In this document: positions 33,940-42,216 of the stretch, one piece after another
Layout of the letters: the number at the start of each line of letters is the position of its first letter
Numbering within the stretch: the stretch's first letter is position 1
Assembly (NCBI GenBank): GCA_964465355.1
Contig: CAYXJZ010000023.1
Span: 1 to 43,403, forward strand
Length of the DNA: 43,403 nucleotides
Source: JAABTL01 sp964465355
Lineage (GTDB): Bacteria > Deinococcota > Deinococci > Deinococcales > Trueperaceae
Direction of reading: 5' to 3'
Notes under the pieces: generated by a model
Database searches by the model: none
What the model saw: the letters and a program-made list of their open reading frames with translations, nothing else
What the model was told of the DNA's origin: nothing
Translations under genes and position numbers: made by a program

Positions 33940-34919
33940 GCGTACCTGATCCTGGGATCGAGGAGCGGGTAGATCAGGTCGATGAGCAGATTGCTCAGCA
34001 CCACCGCCAGCGAGACGACGATGGTGATCCCGAGGATCAGGGGCGTGTCCCGCCGCAGGGCGGCGTCCACCGCCAACTGCCCGACCCCGGGCCAGCTGAA
34101 CAGCGTCTCCACGATGGCCGAGCCGCCGACCAGCCTGGACAGCGACACGCCGAAGACGGTCAGGACGGGGATGAGCGCGTTCTTCATGACGTGCCGGTAG
34201 TGGACGGAGCGCTCGGACACACCCTTGGCCCTGGCCACCTGGACGTAGTCCATCTTCATCACACCCAGCCAGGAGGAGCGCGTGTAGCGCACCATCTCGG
34301 CCAAGGTGCCGGTGGCGAGCACCAACGCCGGCATGAGCAGGTGCAGGATGCGGTCGCCCAGGTCGAAGGGCATGCCGATGGTCCTCACGCCCGATGCAGG
34401 CAGCCAGCCAAGTTGCACAGAGAAGAGCACGATCATGAGGATGCCAAGCCAGAAGTTGGGGGTGGCCAGGCCAAGGAAGGTGAAGAAGCCGATGAGTTGG
34501 TCGCCCCAACGGTTCTGGTTCCTGGCGGCGTAGATCCCGAGGGGGATGCCGAGCAACAGGCTGAGCCCCGCGGCGGACGCGCCGAGGAGGACGGTGGGTG
34601 GGATGCGGTTGAAGATCATCTCGCGCACCGGGCGGCCGCCGTAGCTCAGCGAGGCGCCGAGGTCGCCTTGGACCACGTTGCGCAACCAGGAGAGGTACTG
34701 CAGGTGCGGCGGCCGGTCAAGTCCGAGGTTGCGCGAGAGGCGCTCGACCTCAGCCGCAGGCATGTTCGGGTCCATGAGGATGGAGAGGCCGCCTGGAGCG
34801 ACCTGGATGAGGACGAAGGTCAGGCTGACGACCATGAACAGGACCACGAGGGAACTGATCAAGCGGCCGATGAGATAACGCCACACCCGGCGATCCACCC
34901 CTTCCCTTGGCTCAGGCAA
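33936..34919 (-). CDS. ABC transporter permease, DppB/OppB type
   Basis: This is an inner-membrane permease of up to 327 residues with six helices: the first (YLIGRLISSLVVLFMVVSLTFVLIQ), a periplasmic segment ending PHLQYLSWLRNVVQGDLGASL (the family's G-D-[LF]-G-x-S), and EAA loop ARAKGVSERSVHYRHVMKNALIP (~224-246). The C-terminus IYPLLDPRIRYA is the usual DPR end. The longest start is TTG at 34919; the GTG at 34886, with AAGGGAAGGGG upstream, gives the more typical short N-terminus. It lies 113 bp after the binding-protein gene and overlaps the DppC-type gene by four bases. Confidence 0.92.
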   Translation of the reverse strand: MPEPREGVDRRVWRYLIGRLISSLVVLFMVVSLTFVLIQVAPGGLSILMDPNMPAAEVERLSRNLGLDRPPHLQYLSWLRNVVQGDLGASLSYGGRPVREMIFNRIPPTVLLGASAAGLSLLLGIPLGIYAARNQNRWGDQLIGFFTFLGLATPNFWLGILMIVLFSVQLGWLPASGVRTIGMPFDLGDRILHLLMPALVLATGTLAEMVRYTRSSWLGVMKMDYVQVARAKGVSERSVHYRHVMKNALIPVLTVFGVSLSRLVGGSAIVETLFSWPGVGQLAVDAALRRDTPLILGITIVVSLAVVLSNLLIDLIYPLLDPRIRYA

Positions 34920-35032
34920 GCCCTGTCATCGCGTTCGGCCGTGGCAGCAGGGAGGCCCGGCGGAGACGCCCTTGCTGCCGCGGCTGAGCTGGGCATCGGC
35001 GCCCAGCTCAGCCCTTCGGCGGATGACCGGCC

Positions 35033-36634
35033 CTACCTCGGCTCGAAGTAGAGCATGTAGGCGTAGGCCATCGACAGCTTGATCTCCCCGCCCACGTTCT
35101 TCAGCCTGCTGTTGATCGCCAGCAGCTGGTCGCGCAGGTGGAAGGTGACGTTGGGCACCGAGGCGTAGATGATCTCCTGTGCCTGTTGGAACAGGCGGCC
35201 CTGCTCCTCGCGGTCGGCGGTGAGCGTGGTCTGGTCCAGCAGCGCGTCGGCCTCGGGGTTGCTGTAGCCGCGGTTGAACACCCCGTTGGAGTGCCAGATG
35301 CGGGTGAACCAGATGGGGTGCGGCGTGGGGTGCTCGGTCATGCGCGCAGGGAAGAGGTTCTCCCGCACCTCCTCGATCCAGCGGCCGGTGCGCTCGGCCA
35401 GGACGTACTCCACGTCCATGCCGATGGCGTTCAGGGCGTCCTGCACGACCAGGCCGATCTGCTCGCGCTCGGTGTTGCCCCTGTCCACCAGCAGGTAGAA
35501 GGCGAAGGGCACGCCGTCCTTCTCCAGGACGCCCCGTGCGTTGGGCGTCCAGCCCGCCTCGGCCATCAGCTGCCTCGCGCGCTCAGGGTCGTAGGGGTAG
35601 GGCTCGACGGCAGGGTCAGGCACCCAGTCGATCCACGAAGGCACCAGGTTGGGGCCCATCAAGGAGCCGTAGCCCAGCGCCACCGTCTCCAGGATGAGTT
35701 CCTTGTCGATGGCGTGGTTCATGGCGATCCGCACCCGCGGGTCTTCCCACAGGTGGCTGTAAGGACCGACGTAACCGAGGTCGAGCGCCTGGTACCTGCT
35801 GCTGCCGGCATGCAGGATCTCGAAACGGGCGTCGTTGGACAGGGGAGCGACGTGGATGGCGTCGATGTCGATCCAGTCCAGCTCACCCGCGCGCAACCGG
35901 GCCACCCTGACGTTGATGTCGGGGATGATGGAGAACAGCAGGCCGTCGACGTTCGGTCGCCCGAGGAAGAAGTCGTCGAAGGCCTCGAGTTCGACGTAGC
36001 TGCCGGTCTCTGCCGACTTGAACCTGAAGGGGCCGCTGCCGATGGGGTTGCGGGTGTTGAACTCCACCGCGTCGGTCAGCCTGGCGAAGCCCTCGAAGAC
36101 GTGCTTGGGAAGCGGCTCGAGGCTGCCAAGTGACAGCAGATCGGGGAACAGGCCGTTGGGCGCGGCCAACACGAAGCGGACCGTGTGCGCGTCGACCACG
36201 TCGACACGTTGCAGATCCCCCACGTCGCGGAAGTTGGCGGCGCTCTCCGCCGGGTCCATGATGCGCTCGAAGGTGAACTGCACGTCCTCGGCCGTGACCG
36301 GTTGGCCGTCGTGCCAGACGGCATCTGGATGGAGGTAGAAGGTCCACTCGGTCAGGTCGGCGTTCGACGCCCAACGCTCGGCCAGGTAGGGCTCGATGTC
36401 GAAGGTCTGCGGGTTCATGCGTGTCAGCGGGGTGAACAGTGCGCCGTTGACGATGGAGGAGCTGATCTCCCCGATGAGCACGGGGTTGAGCGTCTCTGGC
36501 TGGGAGGCAAGCGCGATCCTGACGATGCCGCCTTGGGGCAGCGCTTCCTGCGCCTGGGCCAGGGCTGGAGCCGCGAAGGCGAAGGTGGCGAGGAGGGCAA
36601 GCAAGGCCCGTGCAAGGGAACCCTTCGAAGGCAT
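35033..36634 (-). CDS. ABC transporter substrate-binding protein, family 5, operon-linked
   Basis: This is a 533-residue periplasmic binding protein with signal peptide ARALLALLATFAFAAPALA/QAQEALP and GGIVRIALASQPETLNPVLIGE. It has the DG-x-P-x-T-A-E-D motif (VWHDGQPVTAEDVQFTFERI), GSGPFRFKS and ALAGYD-type later strands including PYDPERARQLMAEAGW. It is only distantly similar to the pair at 2465/4241, so it serves a different ligand. AAGGAAG precedes the ATG at 36634; upstream extension of the frame lacks any ribosome site. First gene of the operon with two permeases and a GntR regulator; a candidate operator lies about 165 bp upstream. Confidence 0.92.
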   Translation of the reverse strand: MPSKGSLARALLALLATFAFAAPALAQAQEALPQGGIVRIALASQPETLNPVLIGEISSSIVNGALFTPLTRMNPQTFDIEPYLAERWASNADLTEWTFYLHPDAVWHDGQPVTAEDVQFTFERIMDPAESAANFRDVGDLQRVDVVDAHTVRFVLAAPNGLFPDLLSLGSLEPLPKHVFEGFARLTDAVEFNTRNPIGSGPFRFKSAETGSYVELEAFDDFFLGRPNVDGLLFSIIPDINVRVARLRAGELDWIDIDAIHVAPLSNDARFEILHAGSSRYQALDLGYVGPYSHLWEDPRVRIAMNHAIDKELILETVALGYGSLMGPNLVPSWIDWVPDPAVEPYPYDPERARQLMAEAGWTPNARGVLEKDGVPFAFYLLVDRGNTEREQIGLVVQDALNAIGMDVEYVLAERTGRWIEEVRENLFPARMTEHPTPHPIWFTRIWHSNGVFNRGYSNPEADALLDQTTLTADREEQGRLFQQAQEIIYASVPNVTFHLRDQLLAINSRLKNVGGEIKLSMAYAYMLYFEPR

Positions 36635-37033
36635 GGCGACCAACTTCCTTGGGGAGCGAGGCGGGTCGTCGAGGCTGGCCGGTGATCGAGGGCACCGGCG
36701 GCATCGACCATGGTCCTGGTGGACGAGGGCAGCGCACCTCCTCTGCGGTGGCGCCGAGCCGAGCGGTGGCATCTCCTCGGTCGGCTGAGCCCAGAGTGTA
36801 TCACCCATACGACACAATCGAGTGAACTCTGCGTAGCCTTCGATCCGATGCGCGCAAGGCCTTCGCCTTCTGCTCGAGTCCCACGATGCCGTGCGTCGTG
36901 CAAACGTGTCCCAGACAACGCAAACCTGGGTTCTTGATCCATATGGAGGACGAGGACCGGCGGTGATCCGCCCAGTCCACTCGACCACGTGGCTCAGCAT
37001 GTGCATGGTGACCGTACAAACCGTGGACGCGCC
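36635..37033. other. 399-bp gene-free region upstream of the transporter operon
   Basis: No convincing gene on either strand: frames that cross it lack ribosome sites and have unnatural composition. It holds the candidate operator at 36796-36815, and TTCACT-N17-TGATAC on the minus strand (about 36828-36800) as a weak promoter. The part from 36900 to 37000 shows nothing clear. Confidence 0.4.
36796..36815. promoter_or_regulatory. Candidate GntR operator in the transporter leader
   Basis: GTGTATCACCCATACGACAC is an interrupted dyad (GTGTAT with ATACgAC). It resembles the GT-N-TA-N6-TA-N-AC pattern known for YtrA-type GntR regulators, with one extra base on each side. It overlaps the weak minus-strand -10 region. 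The cognate protein would be the GntR gene at the end of the same operon. Confidence 0.4.
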
Positions 37034-37750
37034 TCAGCGCAGCATCGTGCGGGCCCGCGCCAGCTCGAAGGCGTCAGCCGCCGTCAGAGCCGGCTGGGCC
37101 AAGGCGAAGCGCAACTGCTCCTGCGCCCGATCCTCCAAACCGAGGGCGCGCAAGGCCGTGGCGTACTCCAGCAGCAGGTCGATGCGCGCGGGGGCCAACG
37201 ATAGGCCACGCTCCAGCAAGGGCAGGACCTGGTCGCGGCGACCTCCGTAGAGCCAGCCCACCCCGCGTTGCGTCAGCTCCAGGTGCCACATGCCATAGGC
37301 CACCAGTGCGCCGGGATTGTCTGGGCGGAGTTCAAGGGCAGCTTCGAAGGCGCGCTTGAGTTCGCTGGCCACCGAGAGGTTGTCCAGCAGCCCACTGCGC
37401 AACGCCGTCTCCCCACGGGCCCGCGCCCAGGCCAGGTGGGCGTCGGCGGCGTAGGGCCCGCGCGGTGCCAGCTCCAGGGCGCGCGTCGCGGCGGCCTCGG
37501 CAGAAGCCAGCCAGCGCTGGACCGCCGCGGCGTCCTCCCCAGAGAGGTAGACAGCCTGGTCGGCAGCCGCGCGCGAGGCAAGCAACTGGGCTGCCGCCGT
37601 GTCCTGCGCCACCGCGAGAGCGTAGGCCTCGGCGAAGTCGCCTGCGACCCAGCCTGCGCCGCCTTCCACCAGATCGTGAGGGACCTGCTGCGCCACGGCA
37701 GGCAACGCCACGGCGAGCAGCAGGCAGACGACCGCGAGGCGCGCCCCCAT
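37034..37750 (-). CDS. Secreted TPR-like (TatT/RMD-like) protein
   Basis: This is a 238-residue protein with signal peptide LAVVCLLLAVALPAVA/QQVP. The mature part is all-helical and Ala/Leu-rich with TPR-style pairs: WLASAEAAATRALELAPRGPYAADAHLAWARARGE, LKRAFEAALELRPDNPGALVAYGMWHLE, GWLYGGRRDQVLPLLERGLSLAPARIDLLLEYATALRALG. The layout recalls periplasmic TatT or RMD-type repeat proteins that bind partners or hydrophobic ligands. The start is the ATG at 37750, directly before the signal peptide; the frame continues upstream through the 21-bp repeat array and is not counted. It is the last gene of the TetR-MMPL-LolA-barrel operon. Confidence 0.8.
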   Translation of the reverse strand: MGARLAVVCLLLAVALPAVAQQVPHDLVEGGAGWVAGDFAEAYALAVAQDTAAAQLLASRAAADQAVYLSGEDAAAVQRWLASAEAAATRALELAPRGPYAADAHLAWARARGETALRSGLLDNLSVASELKRAFEAALELRPDNPGALVAYGMWHLELTQRGVGWLYGGRRDQVLPLLERGLSLAPARIDLLLEYATALRALGLEDRAQEQLRFALAQPALTAADAFELARARTMLR

Positions 37751-37753
37751 GGT

Positions 37754-37837
37754 CAGAAAGGGCCCCTTCACGACCAGAAGGCGCCCCTTCACGACCAGAA
37801 GGCGCCCCTTCACAACCAGAAGGGGGGCCTTCAACAT
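37754..37837 (-). repeat. Four tandem 21-bp hairpin units between operon genes
   Basis: Units 37754-37774, 37775-37795, 37796-37816 and 37817-37837 are followed by a partial fifth unit (37838-37846) that is the last codons of the barrel gene. In mRNA sense each forms a five-pair GAAGG/CCTTC stem. Loops are GGCG in two units, CCCC in the fourth and GGCC in the first, where one pair becomes G-U. The array fills the whole gap between the barrel and TPR genes. Confidence 0.85.
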
Positions 37838-39159
37838 CAGAAGGCGTAACTCAGCGAGAGGCGGAACTGGCTGTTGTCGCGCCACACCCCGTACTTGCTG
37901 GCGTCCCGACCGTAGATGAGCACAGCATCCAGGCGGGCGTTCACGCCGTCGGCCAGGACGTAGCCGAAGCTGGGCTGCACCAAGCCGCTGCCGTCGGTCC
38001 AGTCGTGCAGCCAGCCGGCCTCGAAGGTCAGGCGCGCGTCGGGCTGCATGCGCAGCGCCATGACGCTGGCCAGGTCGTGGCTCGCGTCACCGCCCTGCTC
38101 TGCAGCCAGGTACTCGTAGACGAGTTGGCCGCTGACGAAGACGTTGCCAGGCAGGGTGCGCTCGGCACCGAGCACCGCCTGCACCGCGGTGTTGCCCACC
38201 GCCGGGTCGCTGCCGTCACGGTCATCGCTCAGGGTGAGCGCCGCCTCGCCGCGCACCACCACAGGGCCGATGGCGCTGGAGAAGTCCACGCCAAGCAGGT
38301 GCACCCGGTCGTAGCGCAGCAGCGGCTGCAGGAACAGGACGCCAGGCACCTCATCCACCGCCACCAGCTCGAAACTGGCCGAGGGCGTGGAGCGGAAGCC
38401 GCGGTAGTAGGTGGCGCTCAGGTCGGTGCCGCCATAGACATCCAAGTCGAAGGTGGCCCGCACGCCGAACTGCAGGTTGCGCAAGCTGGCCGCCGGCCGC
38501 TCGTCGCGCAGCGGCAGGAAGCCGGCCACACCGGCCTCGGGTGGGAAGCTCGGCAGCTCCACCGCCGGTCGCCAGGCCGGGCCAGGCAGGCGCGACGGCT
38601 CGAACACAGGCAGCAGGACGAAGTCCAGCGTGATGCCGTCCGAGGCGTCCACCACGGCGCGCAGCATGGTGGCAGGCAGCTTGCGCTCGCTCGGCGGCGC
38701 GATGGGGTAGCGCAGATCGCTGGGGTTGACCACGTCCACCGGCGAGAGCGCGTCGGCGCTGCCCCACGACACGGTCTGCCTGCCGACGCTGATGTCGACG
38801 CCGCCCAACATGTACAGGGTGGCGTAGGCGCGGCCGAGGTAGAGCTGCAGCGCCGACTCGCCACCCGGGTTCAACAGCGCTTCGAGATCGTCTGGCAGGC
38901 CGCCCTGGCTGCCTGCCTGCACAGCCGCGTCGTAGCAGGCGCCCAGCTCGATGAGGAAGTCGGCGTCGGGGAAGAAGCCGGAGCCCACCTCGCCGCGTCC
39001 GTCCAACTGGGCGCAGACGGCGGCCACAGGCAGGCGGCCGCGCAGGTCGACGCCGAAGCGCACGGCCAGCTCGCCACCGACGTCGAAGCTGACCTGGGCG
39101 TGCGCCGTGGCCAGCAGCAGGCCGAGCACGATGGGCACGAAGGTACGGGAGATGCTCAT
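37837..39159 (-). CDS. Outer-membrane beta-barrel protein, DUF1302-like
   Basis: This is a 440-residue protein with signal peptide TFVPIVLGLLLATAHA/QVSF and alternating-strand composition throughout. VDISVGRQTVSWGSADALSPVDVVNPSDL (~residues 118-146) is the DUF1302-type GRQxxxWG...P-x-D-V-x-N-P-x-D motif. The C-terminal strand FRLSLSYAF ends in Phe, the usual BAM recognition feature. Such barrels are often encoded with RND/MMPL exporters and lipoprotein-sorting proteins, and may form the outer-membrane exit or entry route for hydrophobic compounds. ATG at 39159, eight bases after the LolA-like stop, with only a weak ribosome site, so it probably depends on coupling. Confidence 0.82.
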   Translation of the reverse strand: MSISRTFVPIVLGLLLATAHAQVSFDVGGELAVRFGVDLRGRLPVAAVCAQLDGRGEVGSGFFPDADFLIELGACYDAAVQAGSQGGLPDDLEALLNPGGESALQLYLGRAYATLYMLGGVDISVGRQTVSWGSADALSPVDVVNPSDLRYPIAPPSERKLPATMLRAVVDASDGITLDFVLLPVFEPSRLPGPAWRPAVELPSFPPEAGVAGFLPLRDERPAASLRNLQFGVRATFDLDVYGGTDLSATYYRGFRSTPSASFELVAVDEVPGVLFLQPLLRYDRVHLLGVDFSSAIGPVVVRGEAALTLSDDRDGSDPAVGNTAVQAVLGAERTLPGNVFVSGQLVYEYLAAEQGGDASHDLASVMALRMQPDARLTFEAGWLHDWTDGSGLVQPSFGYVLADGVNARLDAVLIYGRDASKYGVWRDNSQFRLSLSYAF

Positions 39160-39167
39160 GGGTCCGC

Positions 39168-39941
39168 TCAGCGGCGCAGGAAGCGCTCGCTGAACACCTC
39201 GTCCGGGATGGCCGTGTCCAGCTCGAAGCCGGTCTGCACGATGGTGGTGAAGGAGCCGCTGGCCACCGTCTCCATGCGGATCTCGCTTGGCATGAGGTAA
39301 TCGCCTACCTCGCTGAAGGCACCGATGGTCATCAGCTTGACCATCTGCCCACCGCGGTAGAACTCGACGCGCTCAGGCAGCATCTGCGCCTCGGGGACGT
39401 AGTAGACGATGCGGTCGTAGCTGCTGTCCGAGCCGGCCGCCGCCACGCCCTCGACCACGTAGACGGATCCGCCTTGCACCTCGAGCAGGGTGTGCTCGAA
39501 GTCGCCCTCGATGTCGCCGCTCAAGCCCGAGATGTCCTCGTAGGAGAAGTCCGAGCCGAAGAAGGCGTCCTGCTGCTGGCCACCGGCCACCCGGCGCACC
39601 CGGTCGAGCGCAGGCAGGTAGAGCAGCGACTCGCTGCTGCCGTCCGGCTGCTCGATGACGAGGAAGCCTGAGCCACGCACGTCGGCGGGGTTGCTGAACT
39701 TGATGAGCTGCTTGGGGCCGTCGTCGGTGGCCCAGATCTGCATCTCGCGCGTCAGGGCGTGGCCGGAGGCGGCGGTGACCGTCATGGTCATGGTGGCGAT
39801 GGTGCTGGACGGGGCCGGCCGGTCGGCCATCGCGTCCATGACCTCCTGGCCGGTGGTGTATGGCTGGGCGTTGGCGGCCGCCAGGATGGCGAGCAGGAGC
39901 AGCAGGACGATGGGGCGGAACAGGGCGGGGCGGTCAGGCAT
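39168..39941 (-). CDS. Outer-membrane lipoprotein-sorting protein (LolA/LolB-like fold, COG2834)
   Basis: This is a 257-residue periplasmic protein with signal peptide PIVLLLLLAILAAANA/QPYT. TTGQEVMDAMADRP, ATMTMTVTAASGHALTREMQIWATDDGPKQLIKFSNPADVRGSGFLVIEQ, LYLPALDRVRRVAGGQQQDAFFGSDFSYEDI and DYLMPSEIRMETV match the family that accompanies MMPL exporters. The fold is an open half-barrel that carries lipids between membranes. GGAGG lies nine bases before the ATG at 39941, within the last codons of the MMPL gene (8-bp overlap). It most likely shuttles substrate between the MMPL protein and the barrel. Confidence 0.85.
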   Translation of the reverse strand: MPDRPALFRPIVLLLLLAILAAANAQPYTTGQEVMDAMADRPAPSSTIATMTMTVTAASGHALTREMQIWATDDGPKQLIKFSNPADVRGSGFLVIEQPDGSSESLLYLPALDRVRRVAGGQQQDAFFGSDFSYEDISGLSGDIEGDFEHTLLEVQGGSVYVVEGVAAAGSDSSYDRIVYYVPEAQMLPERVEFYRGGQMVKLMTIGAFSEVGDYLMPSEIRMETVASGSFTTIVQTGFELDTAIPDEVFSERFLRR

Positions 39942-42216
39942 GACGGGCGACCTCCTGAGGTCGGGGGTTGCGGGCCCCGCGCGGGTTGCGCAGGAACACC
40001 AGGCAGGCGGCGGGGAGCAAGGTGAGCGAGGTGACGCCGACGGAGAGGACGGTGAAGGCCATCAGGCCGCCCAGCGTGCGGATGGGCACGAAGGAGCTGA
40101 CCAGCAGCGCGCCGAAGCCGGCGCCCAGCGTCAGGGCGGTGAAGAGCACCGAGCGACCGGAGGTGAAGATGGCCTCGGCCATGGCCTGCTCGGGCGGCTG
40201 GCCGGCGCGGCGCTGCTCCATGTAGCGCACCGTGAGGTGGATCGCGTAGTCGCCCACCCCGATGGCCAGGGCGCCCAGCAGCATGGTGGCCAGGTCGAGC
40301 GGCACGCCGAGGAGGCCGAGCAGGCCGTACTGCAGGGCGATGGTGAGCAGCAGGGCGATGATGGTGACCAGCGCGGCCGCCAGCGAGCGCACGAAGCTGT
40401 CGATGACGATCACCAGCACGATGGCCAGCGAGAGGCTGATCAGGAAGTCGTGCAACAGCGTGTCCTCGATGGCCAGCTGCAGCAGGGCGGAGCCGGCGTA
40501 GGAGGCCTGCGCATGAGGAGCCAGGATGCGCTCGCCCAAGGCCTCGATCTGCTCGAGCTGCCTGCGCAACTGGGCGGTGGAGCCGGAGCTGGTGGAGAGG
40601 TCGATGCGGCCGAGGCTGCCGTCGACGGTGACGTAGCGGCTGATCTGCCGCACGTCGCCCGACATCTGGTAGATCAGCATCTCCTGGGCCACCGCCTCAC
40701 GGCTGGCCGGTAGCGCCTCCTCGCCCGTCAGGGTCTGGTGGATGGAGCCAAGCACGTCGGCGATGGAGTTGCTGCGGCCCATGCCGCCCACCTGCTGCGC
40801 CGCCTCCTGGAAGTCGAGCATGGCCTGCAGGGTGGCCGGATCGCCCATGTCGCCGCGCAGCAGCACCTGCACCTGGGCCGAGCCGCCGAAGGCCTCCTCC
40901 ACCCGCTGGTAGTCGCGGCGGATCTCGGAGTCCTGACGGAAGTAGCTGATCACAGCGGTGTTGGCCTCGATGCGGGTGGCGCCCCAGGCCGCCAGCCCGG
41001 CCAGGACGAGGCCGGCCAGGAGGATGGGCTTGCGACGGCGGTCGACGAAGCGTGCCAGGCCGCGGAGCAGCCCGCCGATGGCGCCGGCCGCCTCGGGATC
41101 GAGCACCCGCTTGGGCGGCCGCATGAGCACGAGGATGGCAGGCAGCAGCAGCAGCGAGGCGGCCAGCGCCGCCAGCACCCCGCCGGCCACCAGCCAGCCG
41201 AGCTCGCGCACCGCCGACATGCCGGAGAGACCGAGGGTGGCAAGGGCGGCGGCGATGGCCATGCCCGAGATCAGCACGCCGACGCCGGTCTCGCGCACGG
41301 CGGTGGCCACCGCCGCCTCGCGGCTGCGTCGGTGCGCCAGCTCCATGGCGTAGCGCCCAAGCAGGTGCAGCGAGAAGGAACTGCCCACCGCCAGGATGGC
41401 CACCGGCGCGATGGGGGTGATGGTGGTGAAGGCGCCACCCAGCCAGCCCATCATGCCAACCGACCACACCAGACCCACCACCACCGTGAGCAGCGGCAGC
41501 AGCGCCCCGCGCAGGTTGCGGAAGTTGAGGTAGAGCATCAGCACGATGAGCGCGGCCGCCACCACCACCATGACGGGGGCTTCGCGCATCAGCGTGTCGC
41601 GCATGGCCTCGTCCACCGCCGGCCCACCGGCCAGGTGCGCCTGGCCAAGGCCGGCACCGGTCCAGTGCAGCGCGATCTGCTCGCGGATGCCGCTCACCAG
41701 CACGTCGGATGGCGCGTTCGGGTCGGCCTCCATCATCAGGTTGGCAGAACCGCCGCCCAAGGCCGCCAGCACACCGCCGCGGTAGGCGGTGGCCGTCTCG
41801 AGGTAGGCGCGGCCGGCGTCGATGGTGGCCTGGTCGATGGGCCCGAAGGCGGGGAACAGGTCCTCCACGATCAGGAAGCCGTCGTCGTCCTCCATGCGCT
41901 GGGCGTTGGCCAGGCTGATCACGTCGGTGATCCCTGGGACGGCCCCCAAGCCGAGCGTGAGGTCACGGATGGCCTGCATGGAGGCAGGCGTGAAGACCTC
42001 GCCGTCCAGCACCGCCACCAGCATCTGGCCCGCCCCGAAGGTTCGTTCGATCTCGTCCTGCACGTCCGTGATGGCCGCATGGTCGGGGTACATGGCGGTC
42101 ACGGAGGCATCGACGGCCAGCCGTGTCAGGCCGACACCGGCCAGCACGGTCAGCAGCGCGAAGACCACGATGATCGGCCAGGGATAGCGCGCGATGAAGC
42201 GGGCCAGGGCGTTCAA
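39934..42216 (-). CDS. MMPL/RND-family transporter
   Basis: This is a 760-residue inner-membrane protein with the duplicated RND plan. It starts RYPWPIIVVFALLTVLAGVGL with a first periplasmic loop to ~215. Helices 2-6 include VAILAVGSSFSLHLLGRYAMELAHR, and a second loop (~400-580) precedes helices 8-12 with LGALAIGVGDYAIHLTVRYMEQR, the GxxxDY-like element. It is of the COG1033 (predicted exporter/SSD-like) type rather than the MmpL type at 6162. The TTG start at 42216 has GGAGGT six bases upstream and overlaps the TetR stop (TTGA). It is the inner-membrane part of the five-gene module, and the substrate is probably a lipid or hydrophobic compound. Confidence 0.92.
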   Translation of the reverse strand: MNALARFIARYPWPIIVVFALLTVLAGVGLTRLAVDASVTAMYPDHAAITDVQDEIERTFGAGQMLVAVLDGEVFTPASMQAIRDLTLGLGAVPGITDVISLANAQRMEDDDGFLIVEDLFPAFGPIDQATIDAGRAYLETATAYRGGVLAALGGGSANLMMEADPNAPSDVLVSGIREQIALHWTGAGLGQAHLAGGPAVDEAMRDTLMREAPVMVVVAAALIVLMLYLNFRNLRGALLPLLTVVVGLVWSVGMMGWLGGAFTTITPIAPVAILAVGSSFSLHLLGRYAMELAHRRSREAAVATAVRETGVGVLISGMAIAAALATLGLSGMSAVRELGWLVAGGVLAALAASLLLLPAILVLMRPPKRVLDPEAAGAIGGLLRGLARFVDRRRKPILLAGLVLAGLAAWGATRIEANTAVISYFRQDSEIRRDYQRVEEAFGGSAQVQVLLRGDMGDPATLQAMLDFQEAAQQVGGMGRSNSIADVLGSIHQTLTGEEALPASREAVAQEMLIYQMSGDVRQISRYVTVDGSLGRIDLSTSSGSTAQLRRQLEQIEALGERILAPHAQASYAGSALLQLAIEDTLLHDFLISLSLAIVLVIVIDSFVRSLAAALVTIIALLLTIALQYGLLGLLGVPLDLATMLLGALAIGVGDYAIHLTVRYMEQRRAGQPPEQAMAEAIFTSGRSVLFTALTLGAGFGALLVSSFVPIRTLGGLMAFTVLSVGVTSLTLLPAACLVFLRNPRGARNPRPQEVARHA

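Noticed and set aside
36643..37006. Upstream extension of the operon-linked binding protein
   Set aside because: It would place 120 odd residues before a perfect signal peptide. No ribosome site; the ATG at 36634 has AAGGAAG.
37754..37846. CRISPR array
   Set aside because: Units are 21 bp, directly adjacent without spacers, and no cas genes are present.
37751..37885. N-terminal extension of the TPR protein encoding LLVVKGR repeats through the 21-bp array
   Set aside because: A clean signal peptide starts at ATG 37750, and the extension would overlap the end of the barrel gene. The unit length (21) merely keeps the frame open.
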